The notes under the pieces are model-generated. The model worked only from the letters and a program-made list of their open reading frames with translations. It did no database searches and had not been told where the DNA came from. Shown here piece by piece: positions 8,895 through 21,890 of a stretch of DNA of 54,445 bases (positions are counted from its first letter, which is position 1; every line of letters begins with the position of its first letter). The translations under genes and the position numbers were made by a program. Source of the stretch: Blastocatellia bacterium (GTDB taxonomy: Bacteria > Acidobacteriota > Blastocatellia > HR10 > J050); assembly GCA_025054955.1 (NCBI GenBank), contig JANWZE010000085.1, forward strand, positions 1 through 54,445, given 5' to 3'.

Positions 8895-9440
8895 CCAGGC
8901 CTGAACTGACTGAGCGGCAGTGTGTGATCTTCACTCGGCCTTTACTTCGGCGCCCCCACAAATAATCACTCGCAACGACATAACTCATGTAGCAATCTGC
9001 GATCTTCACTCAGCATTTACTTGGGCGGCAGCAGCCGCGAACCGGCGGGTAGTTAGACGTACAACGTCTGGGCGAGTGTCATCCCAATCCTTCGCGCCTT
9101 CAACAGGCGCCACTTCGTTCTCTCACCGGCTCGTTTACGCTGTTCAATCGCTGGCCACGGAGGCGCACATCTGGGCGCGTCTGCAACGCGCCACGATTGT
9201 TTGACCTGCTTTCCCAGACGTTGCACGTCTGGCTACCTGCTGTTTGCGCCTCCGGCGCACGCTGAGCTTGGACGTTTTCCGTTCCAGATGTTGCACGCTT
9301 GTTGTTGTAGGGATCGAATTGCCTTGACTGAGCTTGGACGTTTTCCGTTCCAGACGTTGCACGTCTGGCTACCTTCGCATGCGCCGCTGGCGCGGCTTAA
9401 CAGAAACGAGCGTAGCATGAGAACTTCATAGGCCATCAGA
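8895..9440. repeat. Cluster of CCAGACGT hairpin repeats and local duplications
   Basis: Part of the 1-kb spacer 8748-9797, in which I see no gene. CCAGACGT-TGC-ACGTCTGG, a perfect 8-bp stem, occurs around 9351-9369, and related forms near 9216-9233 and 9290. TGAGCTTGGACGTTTTCCG is present at 9263 and again at 9329 (66 bp apart). GATCTTCACT followed by a TTTACTT variant occurs near 8926 and 9001. Small open frames across it on both strands are made of repeats. A related hairpin cluster sits at 22384-22640. Confidence 0.65.
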
Positions 9441-9504
9441 ACATCGGAGACGGCTGCTTGAGACGTTCTGCTGCTCTTCTTGCTTCACCAAACTTCCCAT
9501 CAAG

Positions 9505-9650
9505 CATGGCCTTTCTCCAAGCTATTGGTATTATGACCCTGGGTCCTGGCTGCTGACTTCTGGCTCCTGACTTCTGACTTCTGGCTCCTGACTTCACTTC
9601 CAATTGAGGCCACATCCCGTATAATGCGCATTTCTGACTTCTGACTTCCC
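9505..9650. repeat. CTGACTTCTGGCTC simple repeat plus a shared 29-bp motif
   Basis: 9545-9650 is built of imperfect copies of CTGACTTCTGGCTC. Just before it, 9505-9533 reads CATGGCCTTT...ATTGGTATTA, a motif also found at 19869-19897 next to a similar simple repeat, and at 54377-54402. The rest of the spacer to 9797 shows nothing recognisable. Confidence 0.6.
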
Positions 9651-9797
9651 GTTTTTTCTGTTACCAATTTCAATGCCGACTATGTGGGCACTGCCAATCC
9701 ATGTGCAAACCGCTAAGGTGGTTTAACGCTGACGCTGTTTGACCAAAAACGCGCCCAGCCAGCGCAGTGTGGCCTAAGACAATCCTCGATGCGCGCC

Positions 9798-10604
9798 TTA
9801 CTGACCGGCGCAGCTCAGTGAGTCACTTGCGAATGCCGAACGCAAATGTGGCGAAAGCAGCCTGGCAGCCGCTTGATCTATGAGCCATAGCAAATGACCC
9901 TGCTGAGGCGCAATCAATTGAGAGGGCCAACGCTCCGGTTGATATTCCCCTTCCAGCACACGACGAAGCGTTTCGGCTTTTTCCTGGCCGCTGACCATAA
10001 AAATCACGCGCGCTGCATGATTGAAGACCGGTGGCGTGAGCGTGATGCGATACGTTTGTAGCATTTGAACCCAGACGGCCACAGCCAACCGCGCCTGCTC
10101 ATGAAGCGCCGTCGTGCCGGGAAAGAGCGAGGCTGTATGCCCGTCAGCGCCCATGCCGAGTAACGCCAGGTCGAAGCGCGGCCATTGTCCGGCCTCAAGC
10201 TTGAAGAAGTCGCGCAGCTCCAGTTCATACTCTTGAGCAGCTTGGCTGGCATCCGCTCGTTCGCTACGAATGCGGTGGATATGTTCCGGTGGGACGGGCA
10301 CACGCGATAGGAGCGTTTCAGCGGCCATGCGGTAGTTGCTCTCCGCATGATCAGGCGGAACGTGGCGTTCGTCGCTCCAAAAGAAATGAATGTGGCTCCA
10401 GGGCACACGCGCGCGAAACTTTTCGGATGCATCAGCCAGCAACGCGAACATCGCTTTCGGCGTTGAACCGCCGGCCAGCGCAACGCTGAACGACCCTTTC
10501 GCGGCCACCGTTTGTTCGGCCAGCGTGGCAAATGCCGCTGCGGCTACGCGAGCGAGTTGCGTTGCATTCTGGACAATGCGGATTTCACGGTTGATTGAGG
10601 TCAT
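9798..10604 (-). CDS. pgl: 6-phosphogluconolactonase
   Basis: Hydrolyses 6-phosphogluconolactone to 6-phosphogluconate, the second step of the oxidative pentose phosphate pathway. The 268-residue protein belongs to the NagB/glucosamine-6-phosphate isomerase-like fold (DevB/SOL). It shows SFSVALAGGSTPKAMFALL (phosphate-binding loop, about residue 38), HIHFFWSDERHVPPDHAESNYRMA, and LLGMGADGHTASLFPGT (catalytic region, about residue 150). All these blocks are family hallmarks and length is normal. It lies 66 bp downstream of glucokinase and in the same strand run as zwf and gnd, so the three oxidative steps are encoded together. Confidence 0.94.
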   Translation of the reverse strand: MTSINREIRIVQNATQLARVAAAAFATLAEQTVAAKGSFSVALAGGSTPKAMFALLADASEKFRARVPWSHIHFFWSDERHVPPDHAESNYRMAAETLLSRVPVPPEHIHRIRSERADASQAAQEYELELRDFFKLEAGQWPRFDLALLGMGADGHTASLFPGTTALHEQARLAVAVWVQMLQTYRITLTPPVFNHAARVIFMVSGQEKAETLRRVLEGEYQPERWPSQLIAPQQGHLLWLIDQAAARLLSPHLRSAFASDSLSCAGQ

Positions 10605-10670
10605 GTCCGGTCATCATGATGGTATGAACGAGAAGCGCGACGGGCAGGCAGACGCAGCCAGGCAGTTCCA

Positions 10671-11669
10671 TCACGCCAGCTCGTCATCAGGTTTTTGAAT
10701 TAGCATCGCTGCGCGTCGAGCGGCGCCCAGCAACGCCGTCCGATCGTTGAGAATGACGCGAACGGGAATCATTTGCATCAACGGCGTGAGCCGTCCTTTC
10801 GCCGTGAAGGCGTTGAGGAACGTTCCGTCTTGCAGTTTCCCGATGATCTTCGGGGCGATGCCGCCACCAACGTAGACGCCGCCAGTGGCCAAGAACTTCA
10901 GAGCCAGGTTGCCGGCTTCCGCGCCGTAAATCGAGACGAAAAGATCGAGCGCCTGTGCGCACAACGGGCAACGGCCTTCCATCGCGGCTTGCGAGATAGC
11001 GGCGGCATTGCCGCTGTTAACCGGTTCGATCAACCAGGCGGGTTCATCGCCTCGTCCCGTGTCACGTAGGAATTTGTAAATGTTGATCAAGCCCGGTCCT
11101 GATAGCACTCGTTCGTAGCTGACGTGGTCAAATCGTTCCATCAGGTAGAGCACTAACTCAACTTCCAGTTGATTGCGCGGCGCAAAATCCACATGACCGC
11201 CTTCAGAGGGCAGTGGCCGGTAGTCAGCGCCGTCCCAGTAGAGGCCGGCTTCGCCAAGGCCGGTGCCGGCAGCGATCAACGCGGCATGGCCGCCGGCTTC
11301 GGCCTCTCCTTGCTGTAACGTCCGCAGGTCATCAGGCGCAAGCAGCGCCAGGCCATAGGCATTTGCTTCCAGGTCATTGATCAACTCGACCTTTTCCACG
11401 CCGATCTGTAGACTCAGTTGGATGGCCTCGACCGTCCAGTTGAGGTTGGATAATTCACTACGTCCCTGTCGAACCGGCCCGGCGATGCCGAAACACGCTG
11501 CGTCAATCCGATGTCGTTTATCTCGTAGGAATTCGCTTATGATGGCGCTGAGCGTTTCGTACTGGCTACTCTGATAGATTTCCACCGCCGTCAATCTGGG
11601 ACGACCCTGCGTCAATTCGCACAACGCGAGTCTGGTATGAGTGCCGCCAATGTCACCGGCTAGGATCAT
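10671..11669 (-). CDS. glk: Glucokinase (bacterial Glk family)
   Basis: Phosphorylates glucose with ATP to glucose-6-phosphate in the cytoplasm. The 332-residue protein starts MILAGDIGGTHTRLAL, the phosphate-1 motif of ASKHA kinases. It has ELINDLEANAYGL (catalytic Asp region), IAAGTGLGEAGLYW (phosphate-2) and LPSEGGHVDFAPRNQLEVELVLYL, as in E. coli-type Glk rather than the ROK family. AGGAGG lies about nine to ten bases before the ATG. It fits with the debranching enzyme and GH63 glucosidase, which would release the glucose it uses, and with the dehydrogenases that consume its product. Confidence 0.94.
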   Translation of the reverse strand: MILAGDIGGTHTRLALCELTQGRPRLTAVEIYQSSQYETLSAIISEFLRDKRHRIDAACFGIAGPVRQGRSELSNLNWTVEAIQLSLQIGVEKVELINDLEANAYGLALLAPDDLRTLQQGEAEAGGHAALIAAGTGLGEAGLYWDGADYRPLPSEGGHVDFAPRNQLEVELVLYLMERFDHVSYERVLSGPGLINIYKFLRDTGRGDEPAWLIEPVNSGNAAAISQAAMEGRCPLCAQALDLFVSIYGAEAGNLALKFLATGGVYVGGGIAPKIIGKLQDGTFLNAFTAKGRLTPLMQMIPVRVILNDRTALLGAARRAAMLIQKPDDELA

Positions 11670-11699
11670 CGTTCGTGACCTCCTCTGAAGAATAGCCCA

Positions 11700-12158
11700 C
11701 CAAACACACCAACGAAGCGAACGGAAAAATCCGAAATCCGAAGCACCAAATCCGAAAAAAGTTCAAACCCCAAAATCTCAATGTTCCAACACTCCTCAGA
11801 AAAAGTGGCACAGGCATTCCTGCCTGTGGCGTTTTTCATCGTTTCTGGGCGTCGTCCGGACGACATGAACAACTCCTCTGAAAAAAGTGGCACAGGCATT
11901 CCTGCCTGTGGCGTTTTCCATCGTTTCTGGGCGTCGTCCACACAACATGAACAACTCCTTTGAAAATAGCCACAGATTTCATAGATTCACACCGATGGTT
12001 CTCTCGGTGACAATCGGTGCAATCTGTGGCCGACTGCTCTTTCGAAAATAACCATTTTCATGCTTCGTGGCGTGCCATCGCATAGGGATGATTCCTTTGG
12101 GAGTGCCAACGGGCGCATCAGCACTACAGGGCCAAAGAGGAAGTTGATGATTTATTCG
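11700..12158. repeat. Intergenic repeat block with two tandem copies of an 82-bp CACAGGC-hairpin unit
   Basis: Two copies of a unit about 82 bp long start near 11793 and 11875. Each contains the perfect hairpin CACAGGCA-TTCC-TGCCTGTG (11809-11828 and 11891-11910) followed by CATCGTTTCTGGGCGTCGTCC. Before them, 11728-11760 has CCGAAATCCGAAGCACCAAA-type sequence, similar to the 39-bp tandem repeat at 45707-45850. After them, 11965-12090 carries loosely repeated text related to 14690-14760 and 23577-23640. I see no gene in this 489-bp gap. Confidence 0.75.
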
Positions 12159-13682
12159 TTAGAGACTGACTCGCCATGTTCGTCCATCGCGGGCTAACAA
12201 TTCGTCTGCCTCTTTCGGTCCCCATGTGCCAGCGGTATAGTTGGGGAAGCTACGCGGTGGTAACGCCTTCCATACATCAATGATCGGCGTAATCACCCGC
12301 CAGCCGGCTTCAACCATGTCAGCGCGTTGAAAAAGAGTGGCGTCGCCGAGCATGCAATCATAGAGTAATCGCTCGTACCCCGTGCTGGCAGCCGTGCCGA
12401 AGCGATCCTGATAGTTGAACTGCATATCCACGTTATCGAGCCGCACCAGTGGTCCTGGCACTTTGGCGCTGAAGCGCAACGAGATCGTTTCCTCTGGGTG
12501 GATACGCAGCACCAGCAGATTCGGCGTGAGCTTCTCCACCGGCGTTTGACGGAATAAGACAAAGGGCGCTCGTTTGAATTGAATCGTGATCTCAGTGACG
12601 CGTTTGGCCAATCGCTTACCGGTTCGCAGATAGAACGGCACGCCGGCCCAGCGCCAATTATCCACATGCAGTTTCAAGGCGACGAACGTTTCTGTTGTTG
12701 ATTGCGGCGCGATGTCCGGTTCAGCGCGATACGCTGGCACCTGCTCTCCTGCAACGATGCCACTGCCATATTGGCCGCGCACTGTGTTGGTCAGCACGTC
12801 TTCTGGTGAGAGCGGCTGGATCGCCTGTAGAATCTTGACCTGTTCATCGCGCACCGCGTCGGCTTCAAACGAGATGGGCGGCTCCATCGCCGTGAGCGTG
12901 ACCAATTGAAACAGGTGGTTGGGCACCATGTCACGTAGCGCGCCGGCCGTGTCGTAATAGCCGCCACGATTGCCGACGCCCAAATCTTCGGCGGCTGTGA
13001 TCTGAACATGGTCTACATAGCGGCGGTTCCAAACCGGCTCAAACAATCCATTGGCAAAACGAAAGACCATGATGTTTTGCACTGTCTCTTTGCCCAGATA
13101 ATGATCAATGCGGTAAATCTGGCGTTCCTGGAGCACCCGGCCAATCGCTTGATTGAGAGCGCGGGCTGACTCCAGGTCGTATCCGAACGGTTTTTCGATG
13201 ATCACGCGACGCCACCAACCCGTTTCTTCGTGAGTCAAGCCGGCAGCGCCCAATTGTTCAATAACAGTGGAGAAGAATTCAGGAGCCGTCGCCAGATAGT
13301 AAAGATAGTTGCCGTGCGTGCCATGCGCCTGATCCACCTCGGCCAGCAGGCTCTTGAGCTGTTGATACGTCTCCGGCAGTTGAATGTCGCCGGCCAAGTA
13401 GTAGAGGCGTTGCGTGAACCAGTCCCACAGCGTGGCGTCAACCGGACTGGTGGCAAACTGCTGAATCTCGGCGGTCATCTTTGCGCGAAACTGCTCATGA
13501 CTCATCGCGCGTCGCGCCACGCCGATGATGGCGAATTCGTTGGCCAGCAACTTGTGTTGCGCCAGGTTGTAAAGCGCCGGTAAGAGTTTGCGTCGGGTCA
13601 GATCGCCGGAAGCGCCAAAGATGACCATGACGCACGGGTCGGCCGTTTGTGCCTGCTGATACGTGTCACTTGCGTCGGTCAT
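12159..13682 (-). CDS. zwf: Glucose-6-phosphate 1-dehydrogenase
   Basis: Oxidises glucose-6-phosphate to 6-phosphogluconolactone with NADP reduction. I start it at the ATG at 13682, one base after the gnd stop, giving 507 residues, the usual length. The longer open frame upstream only reads gnd in another frame. The protein has the coenzyme motif [14 protein letters not shown] (residues 20-33) and the active-site motif RIDHYLGKE (about residue 185) with its catalytic His. It also has the substrate-binding [14 protein letters not shown] and late [17 protein letters not shown] blocks. Spacing of one base to gnd implies translational coupling of the two dehydrogenases. Confidence 0.96.
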   Translation of the reverse strand: MTDASDTYQQAQTADPCVMVIFGASGDLTRRKLLPALYNLAQHKLLANEFAIIGVARRAMSHEQFRAKMTAEIQQFATSPVDATLWDWFTQRLYYLAGDIQLPETYQQLKSLLAEVDQAHGTHGNYLYYLATAPEFFSTVIEQLGAAGLTHEETGWWRRVIIEKPFGYDLESARALNQAIGRVLQERQIYRIDHYLGKETVQNIMVFRFANGLFEPVWNRRYVDHVQITAAEDLGVGNRGGYYDTAGALRDMVPNHLFQLVTLTAMEPPISFEADAVRDEQVKILQAIQPLSPEDVLTNTVRGQYGSGIVAGEQVPAYRAEPDIAPQSTTETFVALKLHVDNWRWAGVPFYLRTGKRLAKRVTEITIQFKRAPFVLFRQTPVEKLTPNLLVLRIHPEETISLRFSAKVPGPLVRLDNVDMQFNYQDRFGTAASTGYERLLYDCMLGDATLFQRADMVEAGWRVITPIIDVWKALPPRSFPNYTAGTWGPKEADELLARDGRTWRVSL

Positions 13683-13683
13683 A

Positions 13684-14667
13684 TCATGCTCCTGTGGGGC
13701 GCTCCACATGCCCGCCGAACTGATGGCGCATCGCTGACAAGACTTTCTCAGCAAACGTGTGTTCCTGCCGCGAACGGAAGCGTGTGTACAACGATGCCGA
13801 GAGCACGTCAGCCGGAACGGCCTGCTCGATGGCGGCCATAATCGTCCAGCGGCCTTCGCCCGAGTCCTGCACATAGCCTGTATAGTTGGAGAGCGCCGGG
13901 TCTTCCAACAGGGCGATGGCCGTCAAGTCCAGCAGCCATGAACCGATCACACTGCCGCGTCGCCATAGCTCGACAATATCGGCCAGATTGAACTCATAGC
14001 GGATCTCTTCGGGCAATTGATCAGAGGCAGCGTTCTTCAAGATGTCCAGGCCTTCGGCGTAAGCTTGCATCAATCCGTACTCAATGCCGTTGTGGATCAT
14101 CTTGACGAAGTGACCAGCGCCGTTGGGGCCGCAGTGCAAATAACCTTCTTCTGCCGTGCCGCCAGTGCGTTCTCGTCCGGGCGTTCGTGGAATGTCGCCA
14201 CGACCTGGGGCGAGCGTTTTGAAGATCGGGTCCAGGTGTTGCACCACCTGCGGATCACCGCCAATCATCAGGCAATAGCCGCGCTCCAATCCCCAGACGC
14301 CGCCGCTGGTGCCGACATCAATGTAACGGATGCCTTTTTCCCGTAGGATTTTGGCTCGTCGCACATCGTCCTTAAAATAGGAATTTCCTCCGTCAATGAT
14401 GATGTCGTCGGCGCTCAACCGCTCGGCCAGCGCCATGACGGTTTGCTCCGTCGGCTCGCCTGCCGGCACCATGATCCACACGGCTCGCGGCCTGTCCAGC
14501 GCCTCGACCAGCTCATCGAGCGATGAAGCGCCGGTCGCCCCTTCGCTGCTGAGCTGATTGACGTGTTCAAGATTTCGATCAAATACGACGCACTGATGCC
14601 CGCCACGCATCAATCGTCGCACCATGTTAGCTCCCATTCGGCCAAGTCCGACCATTCCAAGTTGCAT
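13684..14667 (-). CDS. gnd: 6-phosphogluconate dehydrogenase, decarboxylating (short, YqeC-like form)
   Basis: Converts 6-phosphogluconate to ribulose-5-phosphate, CO2 and reduced coenzyme. It begins [19 protein letters not shown], a Rossmann dinucleotide motif. It has the substrate-binding [21 protein letters not shown] and the catalytic [24 protein letters not shown] with the key Lys and Asn. At 327 residues it is the short form of the family (long forms have about 470), as in Bacillus YqeC and many bacteria with often NAD-preferring enzymes; preference cannot be read here. GGGAGGAG lies just before the ATG. It is followed after one base by zwf. Confidence 0.94.
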   Translation of the reverse strand: MQLGMVGLGRMGANMVRRLMRGGHQCVVFDRNLEHVNQLSSEGATGASSLDELVEALDRPRAVWIMVPAGEPTEQTVMALAERLSADDIIIDGGNSYFKDDVRRAKILREKGIRYIDVGTSGGVWGLERGYCLMIGGDPQVVQHLDPIFKTLAPGRGDIPRTPGRERTGGTAEEGYLHCGPNGAGHFVKMIHNGIEYGLMQAYAEGLDILKNAASDQLPEEIRYEFNLADIVELWRRGSVIGSWLLDLTAIALLEDPALSNYTGYVQDSGEGRWTIMAAIEQAVPADVLSASLYTRFRSRQEHTFAEKVLSAMRHQFGGHVERPTGA

Positions 14668-14819
14668 TGTTCACTCCTCCCAAAGAGCAGGCACAGATTC
14701 ACTGATCAGCAGATTTTCAATCAGTCAATCGGTGCTTGTCATCGTTTCCGGGTGTTGTTGCCAGCGACATGACTAACTCCTCGCAGAACGCGTGTCGGTT
14801 CCGCACGCTGCGTGTGCCT

Positions 14820-16538
14820 CTAGCGTGTTGCAGCGGCAGTGGCCTCACGCAACATGGCCAGGCCAGCCTCGGTGTCTGCGCTCAAGTGGACGCGCAACAG
14901 GCGCCGACCTCGTTGAGCTAAGACCTGAAAGTCGCCGCGCGCTTGCGCCGCCTTCACCACGCCAAATGTGTACGCCTGACCGGGCACAGGCAAGTCAACA
15001 GCATCGTCGGCTGTGATCTGCAAAAATACGCCGGTATTGGGTCCCCCTTTGTAGACTTGACCCGTAGAGTGCAAGAACCGCGGGCCGAAGCCCAGGCAGG
15101 TGGCCGCGCGTGTGGCGTCGCGCACCAATCGGCGCATCTTCTGAAGTTCGTGCTCGTGTGCCTCATTCATCTCGATATAAGCGAGCAGCGCGAAATAATC
15201 GCCCGCGCCGATTCGCCGCAGGTGCGCGCGCAAGTAACCAACCAGTGATTGCTCATGGCCTGCCGCTTGAGCCAGCGCCGCAGCGTTCGCTTCGTCAGCG
15301 AAGAGTTTGATCCCGTCTTCTTGTAGAATCGGCGTTTCAGGCGGCAGCGACCCAGCCTGTTCGTAAGCGGCCGTCAGGTTGCGTGTCTCGACTTTGCTGG
15401 CTTCCACATCAGGTTGATTGAACGGGTGAATGCCCATGATCGAGCCAGCGACCGCTGTGGCCATTTCCCAGCGGAAAAATTCTTGGCCGATCTCCATCGG
15501 CTCAGTCATCGAGAGTCGGACGACAGGCTGGCCGGCTGCTTCGAGCAGATCAATCGCCGCATCCTGTGTGGCGTCGGGCGCTGCTTCCAAACGCACGTAG
15601 ATGAACAGACGATCGTCTCCGTACACATCGGCCTGACCGATCGGTTCACCGTCCACCGGAATCAGTCCTCGACCCGCTTTGCCTGTGGACTCAGCGAGCA
15701 ACTGTTCCAGCCACGCGCCAAGGCTTCGGATGGCCGGCGAGGCGATTATCGTCACTTTGTTTCGCCCATGATTGGCCAGCACGCCTAGAATCGCGCCTAA
15801 CACAACACCGGGATTCTCTGGCGCCGGTCTATCCGGCGAGCAGGCTCTCACCATCATCTCAGCGCGACGCAGCAACTGCTGCGTGTTGATCCCCATGATG
15901 GCGGCCGGCGCCATGCCGAAATTGGACAGGGCAGAGAAGCGACCGCCGATACTGGGCACACCGAACAAGATGTGACGAAATCCGTCGGCTTCAGCGACGC
16001 GATGAAGCGCCGAGCCAGGATCGGTGATGGCGAGGAATTGCTGGCCGACCCGCTGGGCGCCGACGACTTGTTTGACGCGCTCGAAAAAGTATTGTTTCAA
16101 GATATTCGGTTCGAGCGTCGTGCCTGATTTGCTCGATATGATGAACAGCGTGTGAGCAAGGTCCACCTTCCGCTCGAATGTGTTGATCTGCGCTGGATCG
16201 GTTGAATCGAGCACAAACAATTCGGGGAAACCGTCAATTGTCCCAAACGTCGTCTTCAACACCTCTGGGCACAAGCTCGATCCGCCCATGCCGAGCAATA
16301 GCGCGTGTGAGAATCCAGCCTGCCTGATCTCGTCAGCGATAGCCCTCAGATGCTCATCCTGCTCGAGCTGCTCCTTGACAATCTCCAACCAGCCCAGCCA
16401 ACTGGCTTCATCAGCGCCTGTCCACAGTGTTGCATCGCGCGACCAGAGACGCTGCACGTTGTTACTGGCGTGCCACTGGGCAAGCGTGGCGTTGATCTGC
16501 ATCAGCAGCTCATCGTCCGATGTTTTCAATGGAATCAT
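14820..16538 (-). CDS. Phosphoglucose isomerase of the type found fused to transaldolase, here stand-alone
   Basis: Would interconvert glucose-6-phosphate and fructose-6-phosphate. The 572-residue protein has sugar-isomerase folds with GFSHALLLGMGGSSLCPEVLK, IISSKSGTTLEP (phosphate-binding Ser/Thr) and FGVPSIGGRFSALSNFGMAPAAIMG. The motif GIHPFNQPDVEASK near residue 385 carries the conserved region around the catalytic base. The sequence style matches the C-terminal half of bifunctional transaldolase/isomerase enzymes (about 950 residues), not classical Pgi. No transaldolase half is present: the ORF starts with its own RBS (GGGGTAGG), and the 212 bp upstream to the next gene are non-coding. 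It precedes gnd-zwf on the same strand. Confidence 0.87.
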   Translation of the reverse strand: MIPLKTSDDELLMQINATLAQWHASNNVQRLWSRDATLWTGADEASWLGWLEIVKEQLEQDEHLRAIADEIRQAGFSHALLLGMGGSSLCPEVLKTTFGTIDGFPELFVLDSTDPAQINTFERKVDLAHTLFIISSKSGTTLEPNILKQYFFERVKQVVGAQRVGQQFLAITDPGSALHRVAEADGFRHILFGVPSIGGRFSALSNFGMAPAAIMGINTQQLLRRAEMMVRACSPDRPAPENPGVVLGAILGVLANHGRNKVTIIASPAIRSLGAWLEQLLAESTGKAGRGLIPVDGEPIGQADVYGDDRLFIYVRLEAAPDATQDAAIDLLEAAGQPVVRLSMTEPMEIGQEFFRWEMATAVAGSIMGIHPFNQPDVEASKVETRNLTAAYEQAGSLPPETPILQEDGIKLFADEANAAALAQAAGHEQSLVGYLRAHLRRIGAGDYFALLAYIEMNEAHEHELQKMRRLVRDATRAATCLGFGPRFLHSTGQVYKGGPNTGVFLQITADDAVDLPVPGQAYTFGVVKAAQARGDFQVLAQRGRRLLRVHLSADTEAGLAMLREATAAATR

Positions 16539-16750
16539 GCCTACCCCTGTTGGCGCCGCATTGGTGACGACGCCAAGCGAGCCTGTAGTATAGCTTACGG
16601 GAGACCATCTGTAACAGAGAGACGCTTGAGCCTGAGGCCATTTTCATGAATGCCGCCTGCTGCGGTGGATGATTCAACCAAGTGCTCCGGCCTCATGTTC
16701 ACTGTCCGCCTCTCGGTTGTTTTGGCGGCGACGCGCTGAGCGCTTTCGTA

Positions 16751-19390
<2,640 letters not shown>

Positions 19391-19640
19391 GGCGGCACCT
19401 CGTGTCCGGCTTTGTGGCAACGACCCATAGTTTTATGCTACTGAGCAACATAATTCAACTTGAATCGTCGGTCGTTGGCATGAGGCGGATCATGACACGA
19501 CGGTTGTTCGGCTCGTTGTTTTGGATTCGATTTCGTGTTGTTTTCACGTCGTTGGATGGAGGCGGATCATGACGCGGATGGCGAACGAGCAGTCAGTGAT
19601 CAACTCGTCTCGGTCGAGTTCGGGATGAGATTAAGCGTCT

Positions 19641-19778
19641 CTAAGTAGGTGGACAAACGTTCTGGGAGATTTTGGGGGACGGGCAGTTTTGGCGTGCGGT
19701 GACGGGTGACCGCTTTCCGGCCAAAGCTGCGACACGTCGCGGCACTCCAACGTCACGAACTTTTGTCACGTTACTTAG
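19641..19778 (+). repeat. MITE-like element, copy 1
   Basis: 138-bp element bounded by CTAAGTA and TACTTAG, with imperfect terminal inverted repeats extending over about 20 bp (GTGGACAAACG against the reverse complement of TTTTGTCACG). Inside are GGTGAC-like and GCTGCGACACGTCGCGGC palindromes. Copies lie at 22171-22324, 45401-45542 and, inverted and truncated, at 42233-42324. It encodes no protein. It lies in the 505-bp spacer upstream of the GH63 gene. Confidence 0.8.
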
Positions 19779-19897
19779 CTTCTGGCTGCTGACCCCTGGC
19801 TCGTGACTGCTAACTCCTAACTCCTGACTGCTAACTCCTGACTCCTAACTCCTAACTCCTGACTCACACATGGCCTTTGCTTCGGACGATTGGTATT
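19779..19897. repeat. CTAACTCCTGACT simple repeat and shared motif at the end of the RNase gene
   Basis: Starts directly at the right end of the MITE-like element. 19790-19866 is made of repeated CTAACTCCTGACTG/CTCCTAACTCC units. 19869-19897 (CATGGCCTTT...ATTGGTATTA) repeats the motif at 9505-9533 and overlaps the stop codon of the RNase gene. Confidence 0.6.
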
Positions 19898-21890
19898 AGC
19901 TCGGTTCTCTGAGCCGCAGCACACTTTTCTTAGGATCAACCTGCTCAATGCACAGCGCGAGGTAATCGCCCGGCTCATGCTGCGCTTTGGTGGTCAGAAA
20001 GCCGTGAATGAACAGGCCGTCGAGTTCGACCACGTATCCGCCCTTCGTCTCTTCGAGAATCCAACCGTGATGTCGGCTGTCGGCAGGTTGTCGCGCCAGA
20101 TATTCCAGCGCCCAATAATTGACGGCCTGTCGTTCGATGGCACGCATGTCGCGTTCGGCTGATTCGGCGGCTCCCAACACATACAGCAATTCTTCTTTTT
20201 CATAAGGCAGCGGCTCACCGGCCAGGGCAGCGGCTATTTGTCGTTGAATGACCACGTCGGAGAAGCGACGAATCGGCGAGGTCAATTGAGTGTAAGCGTC
20301 CAGGCCCAACCCGGCGTGCGGCTGAGGCGACAGCGACAGTCGCGAGCGTCGCATGCCCCGGAGCGCCTTCATGACGCTGACCGGATCATAGCCGGATTCA
20401 GCGCCGTAAAAGCCCGGCTCCCCGTCAGGCGCATCCTGCGTGCGGTAGATCAGCGGGACGCCTTCCCGCGCGGCATATTGCGCCGCGAGCCTGTTGGCCA
20501 GAATCATCATTTCACTGATTAACTGACGGCTGGGCGAGTTGGGATCGAGCACTTTCACGGTGATCTGGTCATCTTTGACGTAGATTTTCAATTGTGGCCG
20601 ACGAATGATGATGGCGCCGGCGGCCAAGCGTTGACTGATCAGGTTTGGCGTCAACGCAGCCAGATGATGAAGCTGCTCAGTCAACAGTCCGTCGGGCTGC
20701 GCCTGCAGCATTTGATCAACTTGCGCGTAGCTGAGCCGATGCGTGACGCGAATTTGACCGCGTGACACTTGCCAATCCAGCACGCGCGCGTTGGCGTCGA
20801 AGTCAACTTCGAAACTCATCGTTGGTCGCCACTGGTCTTGATTGAGGCTGGCCAGATCATAGCTGAGCCGTTCGGGAAACATGGTCACCGTGCGCGTGGG
20901 CAAGTAAATCGAGGCGCTGCGGCGGTAGGCTTCCTGGTCGAGCGGATCATCTTTGCTGACAAAGTGAGCCACATCGGCGATGTGAATCCCTACGCGCCAT
21001 CGGTCACTGAGACGTTCAATTGTCAAGGCATCATCCACTTCGCGGGTTTCTTCATCATCAATGCTGACGGTGATCAACGCGGTGAAATCGCGTCGGGCAT
21101 CATTTGGTTGGAATGGGACGAGTCGCTCAGCCTGCTCCAGCACGCGCCGTGGAAAGCGTTCCTCGATGCCAGCGATGACCAGCAGCGGGTCTGCTTGCGC
21201 ATCCAGGCGACCGGTCTTGACGAGTAATTCAAACGCCGCTTCCTTCGCTGTGAGGTCCTCGTGCGCCTCCCTCAGGAGCGCCGTTGCGTCATTGGTTTTC
21301 TGGCGCAGCAGGAAGTCTTCGGTTTGTTGAAGCAGTCCGGCCATCGCCGGCGGCACGTCACACGTGCCATCTGTCGTTAACACGGCTCGAATCCATTCCA
21401 AGGCTTGTTGGCGGAACGCTTCCTTCTCCTGGCGTCGGCGCGTCGCAGTGATCTGGTCAGCAACGTGCTGTCGCGTGCGCGGCGTGAAGCGAATTCCGTG
21501 ACGCTTAAAGCGCAGCGAGTCGTCCATCAAGGCGCGGAACAATGCCGATTGACGTATGGCATCCGCCTGGCCAAAGTAACTGCGGGTCAGTTCCGCCAGC
21601 TCATATTCTCGCGCTTCATCCACTGTGCTTTCCCAAAGAAATTCGGTGTCAATCTCCGCCTTGATCGCTTCAATGTGCGACTTGAGCTGAGAAATCACCG
21701 CATCCGGCTCGCTGGTCAGTCGGTCAGAGCTGTGAACAGCGATCACGTGATTGAGCGAGATGCGTTCATGCTTGCCCCGTTCGTCGGTCACGTGAAGTTT
21801 GTCGCCGGCCTGACGCGTGACCACGCCGAATCGAACGCCGACTCCGTCCAGATATTCGATGAGTTTTCCTTGGTAGTCAGTCATGTTCAA
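19896..21890 (-). CDS. Exoribonuclease of the RNase II/R (RNB) family
   Basis: Degrades RNA 3' to 5' in the cytoplasm. In 664 residues the central RNB domain shows ITVSIDDEETREVDDALTIE with the metal-binding Asp cluster (about residues 273-290). It continues with WRVGIHIADVAHFV, DQEAYRRSASIYLPTRTVTMFPERLS, and the late GLGLDAYTQLTSPIRRFSDVVIQRQI block. A C-terminal S1-like strand set follows. The N-terminal 200 residues lack the two clear cold-shock domains of E. coli RNase R and resemble the shorter RNase II forms of cyanobacteria and plastids. The start is ambiguous: TTG at 21890 is well spaced from GAGG, ATG at 21884 is two codons later. Confidence 0.92.
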   Translation of the reverse strand: MNMTDYQGKLIEYLDGVGVRFGVVTRQAGDKLHVTDERGKHERISLNHVIAVHSSDRLTSEPDAVISQLKSHIEAIKAEIDTEFLWESTVDEAREYELAELTRSYFGQADAIRQSALFRALMDDSLRFKRHGIRFTPRTRQHVADQITATRRRQEKEAFRQQALEWIRAVLTTDGTCDVPPAMAGLLQQTEDFLLRQKTNDATALLREAHEDLTAKEAAFELLVKTGRLDAQADPLLVIAGIEERFPRRVLEQAERLVPFQPNDARRDFTALITVSIDDEETREVDDALTIERLSDRWRVGIHIADVAHFVSKDDPLDQEAYRRSASIYLPTRTVTMFPERLSYDLASLNQDQWRPTMSFEVDFDANARVLDWQVSRGQIRVTHRLSYAQVDQMLQAQPDGLLTEQLHHLAALTPNLISQRLAAGAIIIRRPQLKIYVKDDQITVKVLDPNSPSRQLISEMMILANRLAAQYAAREGVPLIYRTQDAPDGEPGFYGAESGYDPVSVMKALRGMRRSRLSLSPQPHAGLGLDAYTQLTSPIRRFSDVVIQRQIAAALAGEPLPYEKEELLYVLGAAESAERDMRAIERQAVNYWALEYLARQPADSRHHGWILEETKGGYVVELDGLFIHGFLTTKAQHEPGDYLALCIEQVDPKKSVLRLREPS

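Noticed and set aside
11661-11963. Small frames in the repeat block upstream of glucokinase
   Set aside because: They consist of the tandem CACAGGC repeat read on both strands.
13683-13874. 64-codon N-terminal extension of zwf
   Set aside because: It lies inside gnd in another frame; the ATG at 13682, one base after the gnd stop, starts the conserved protein.
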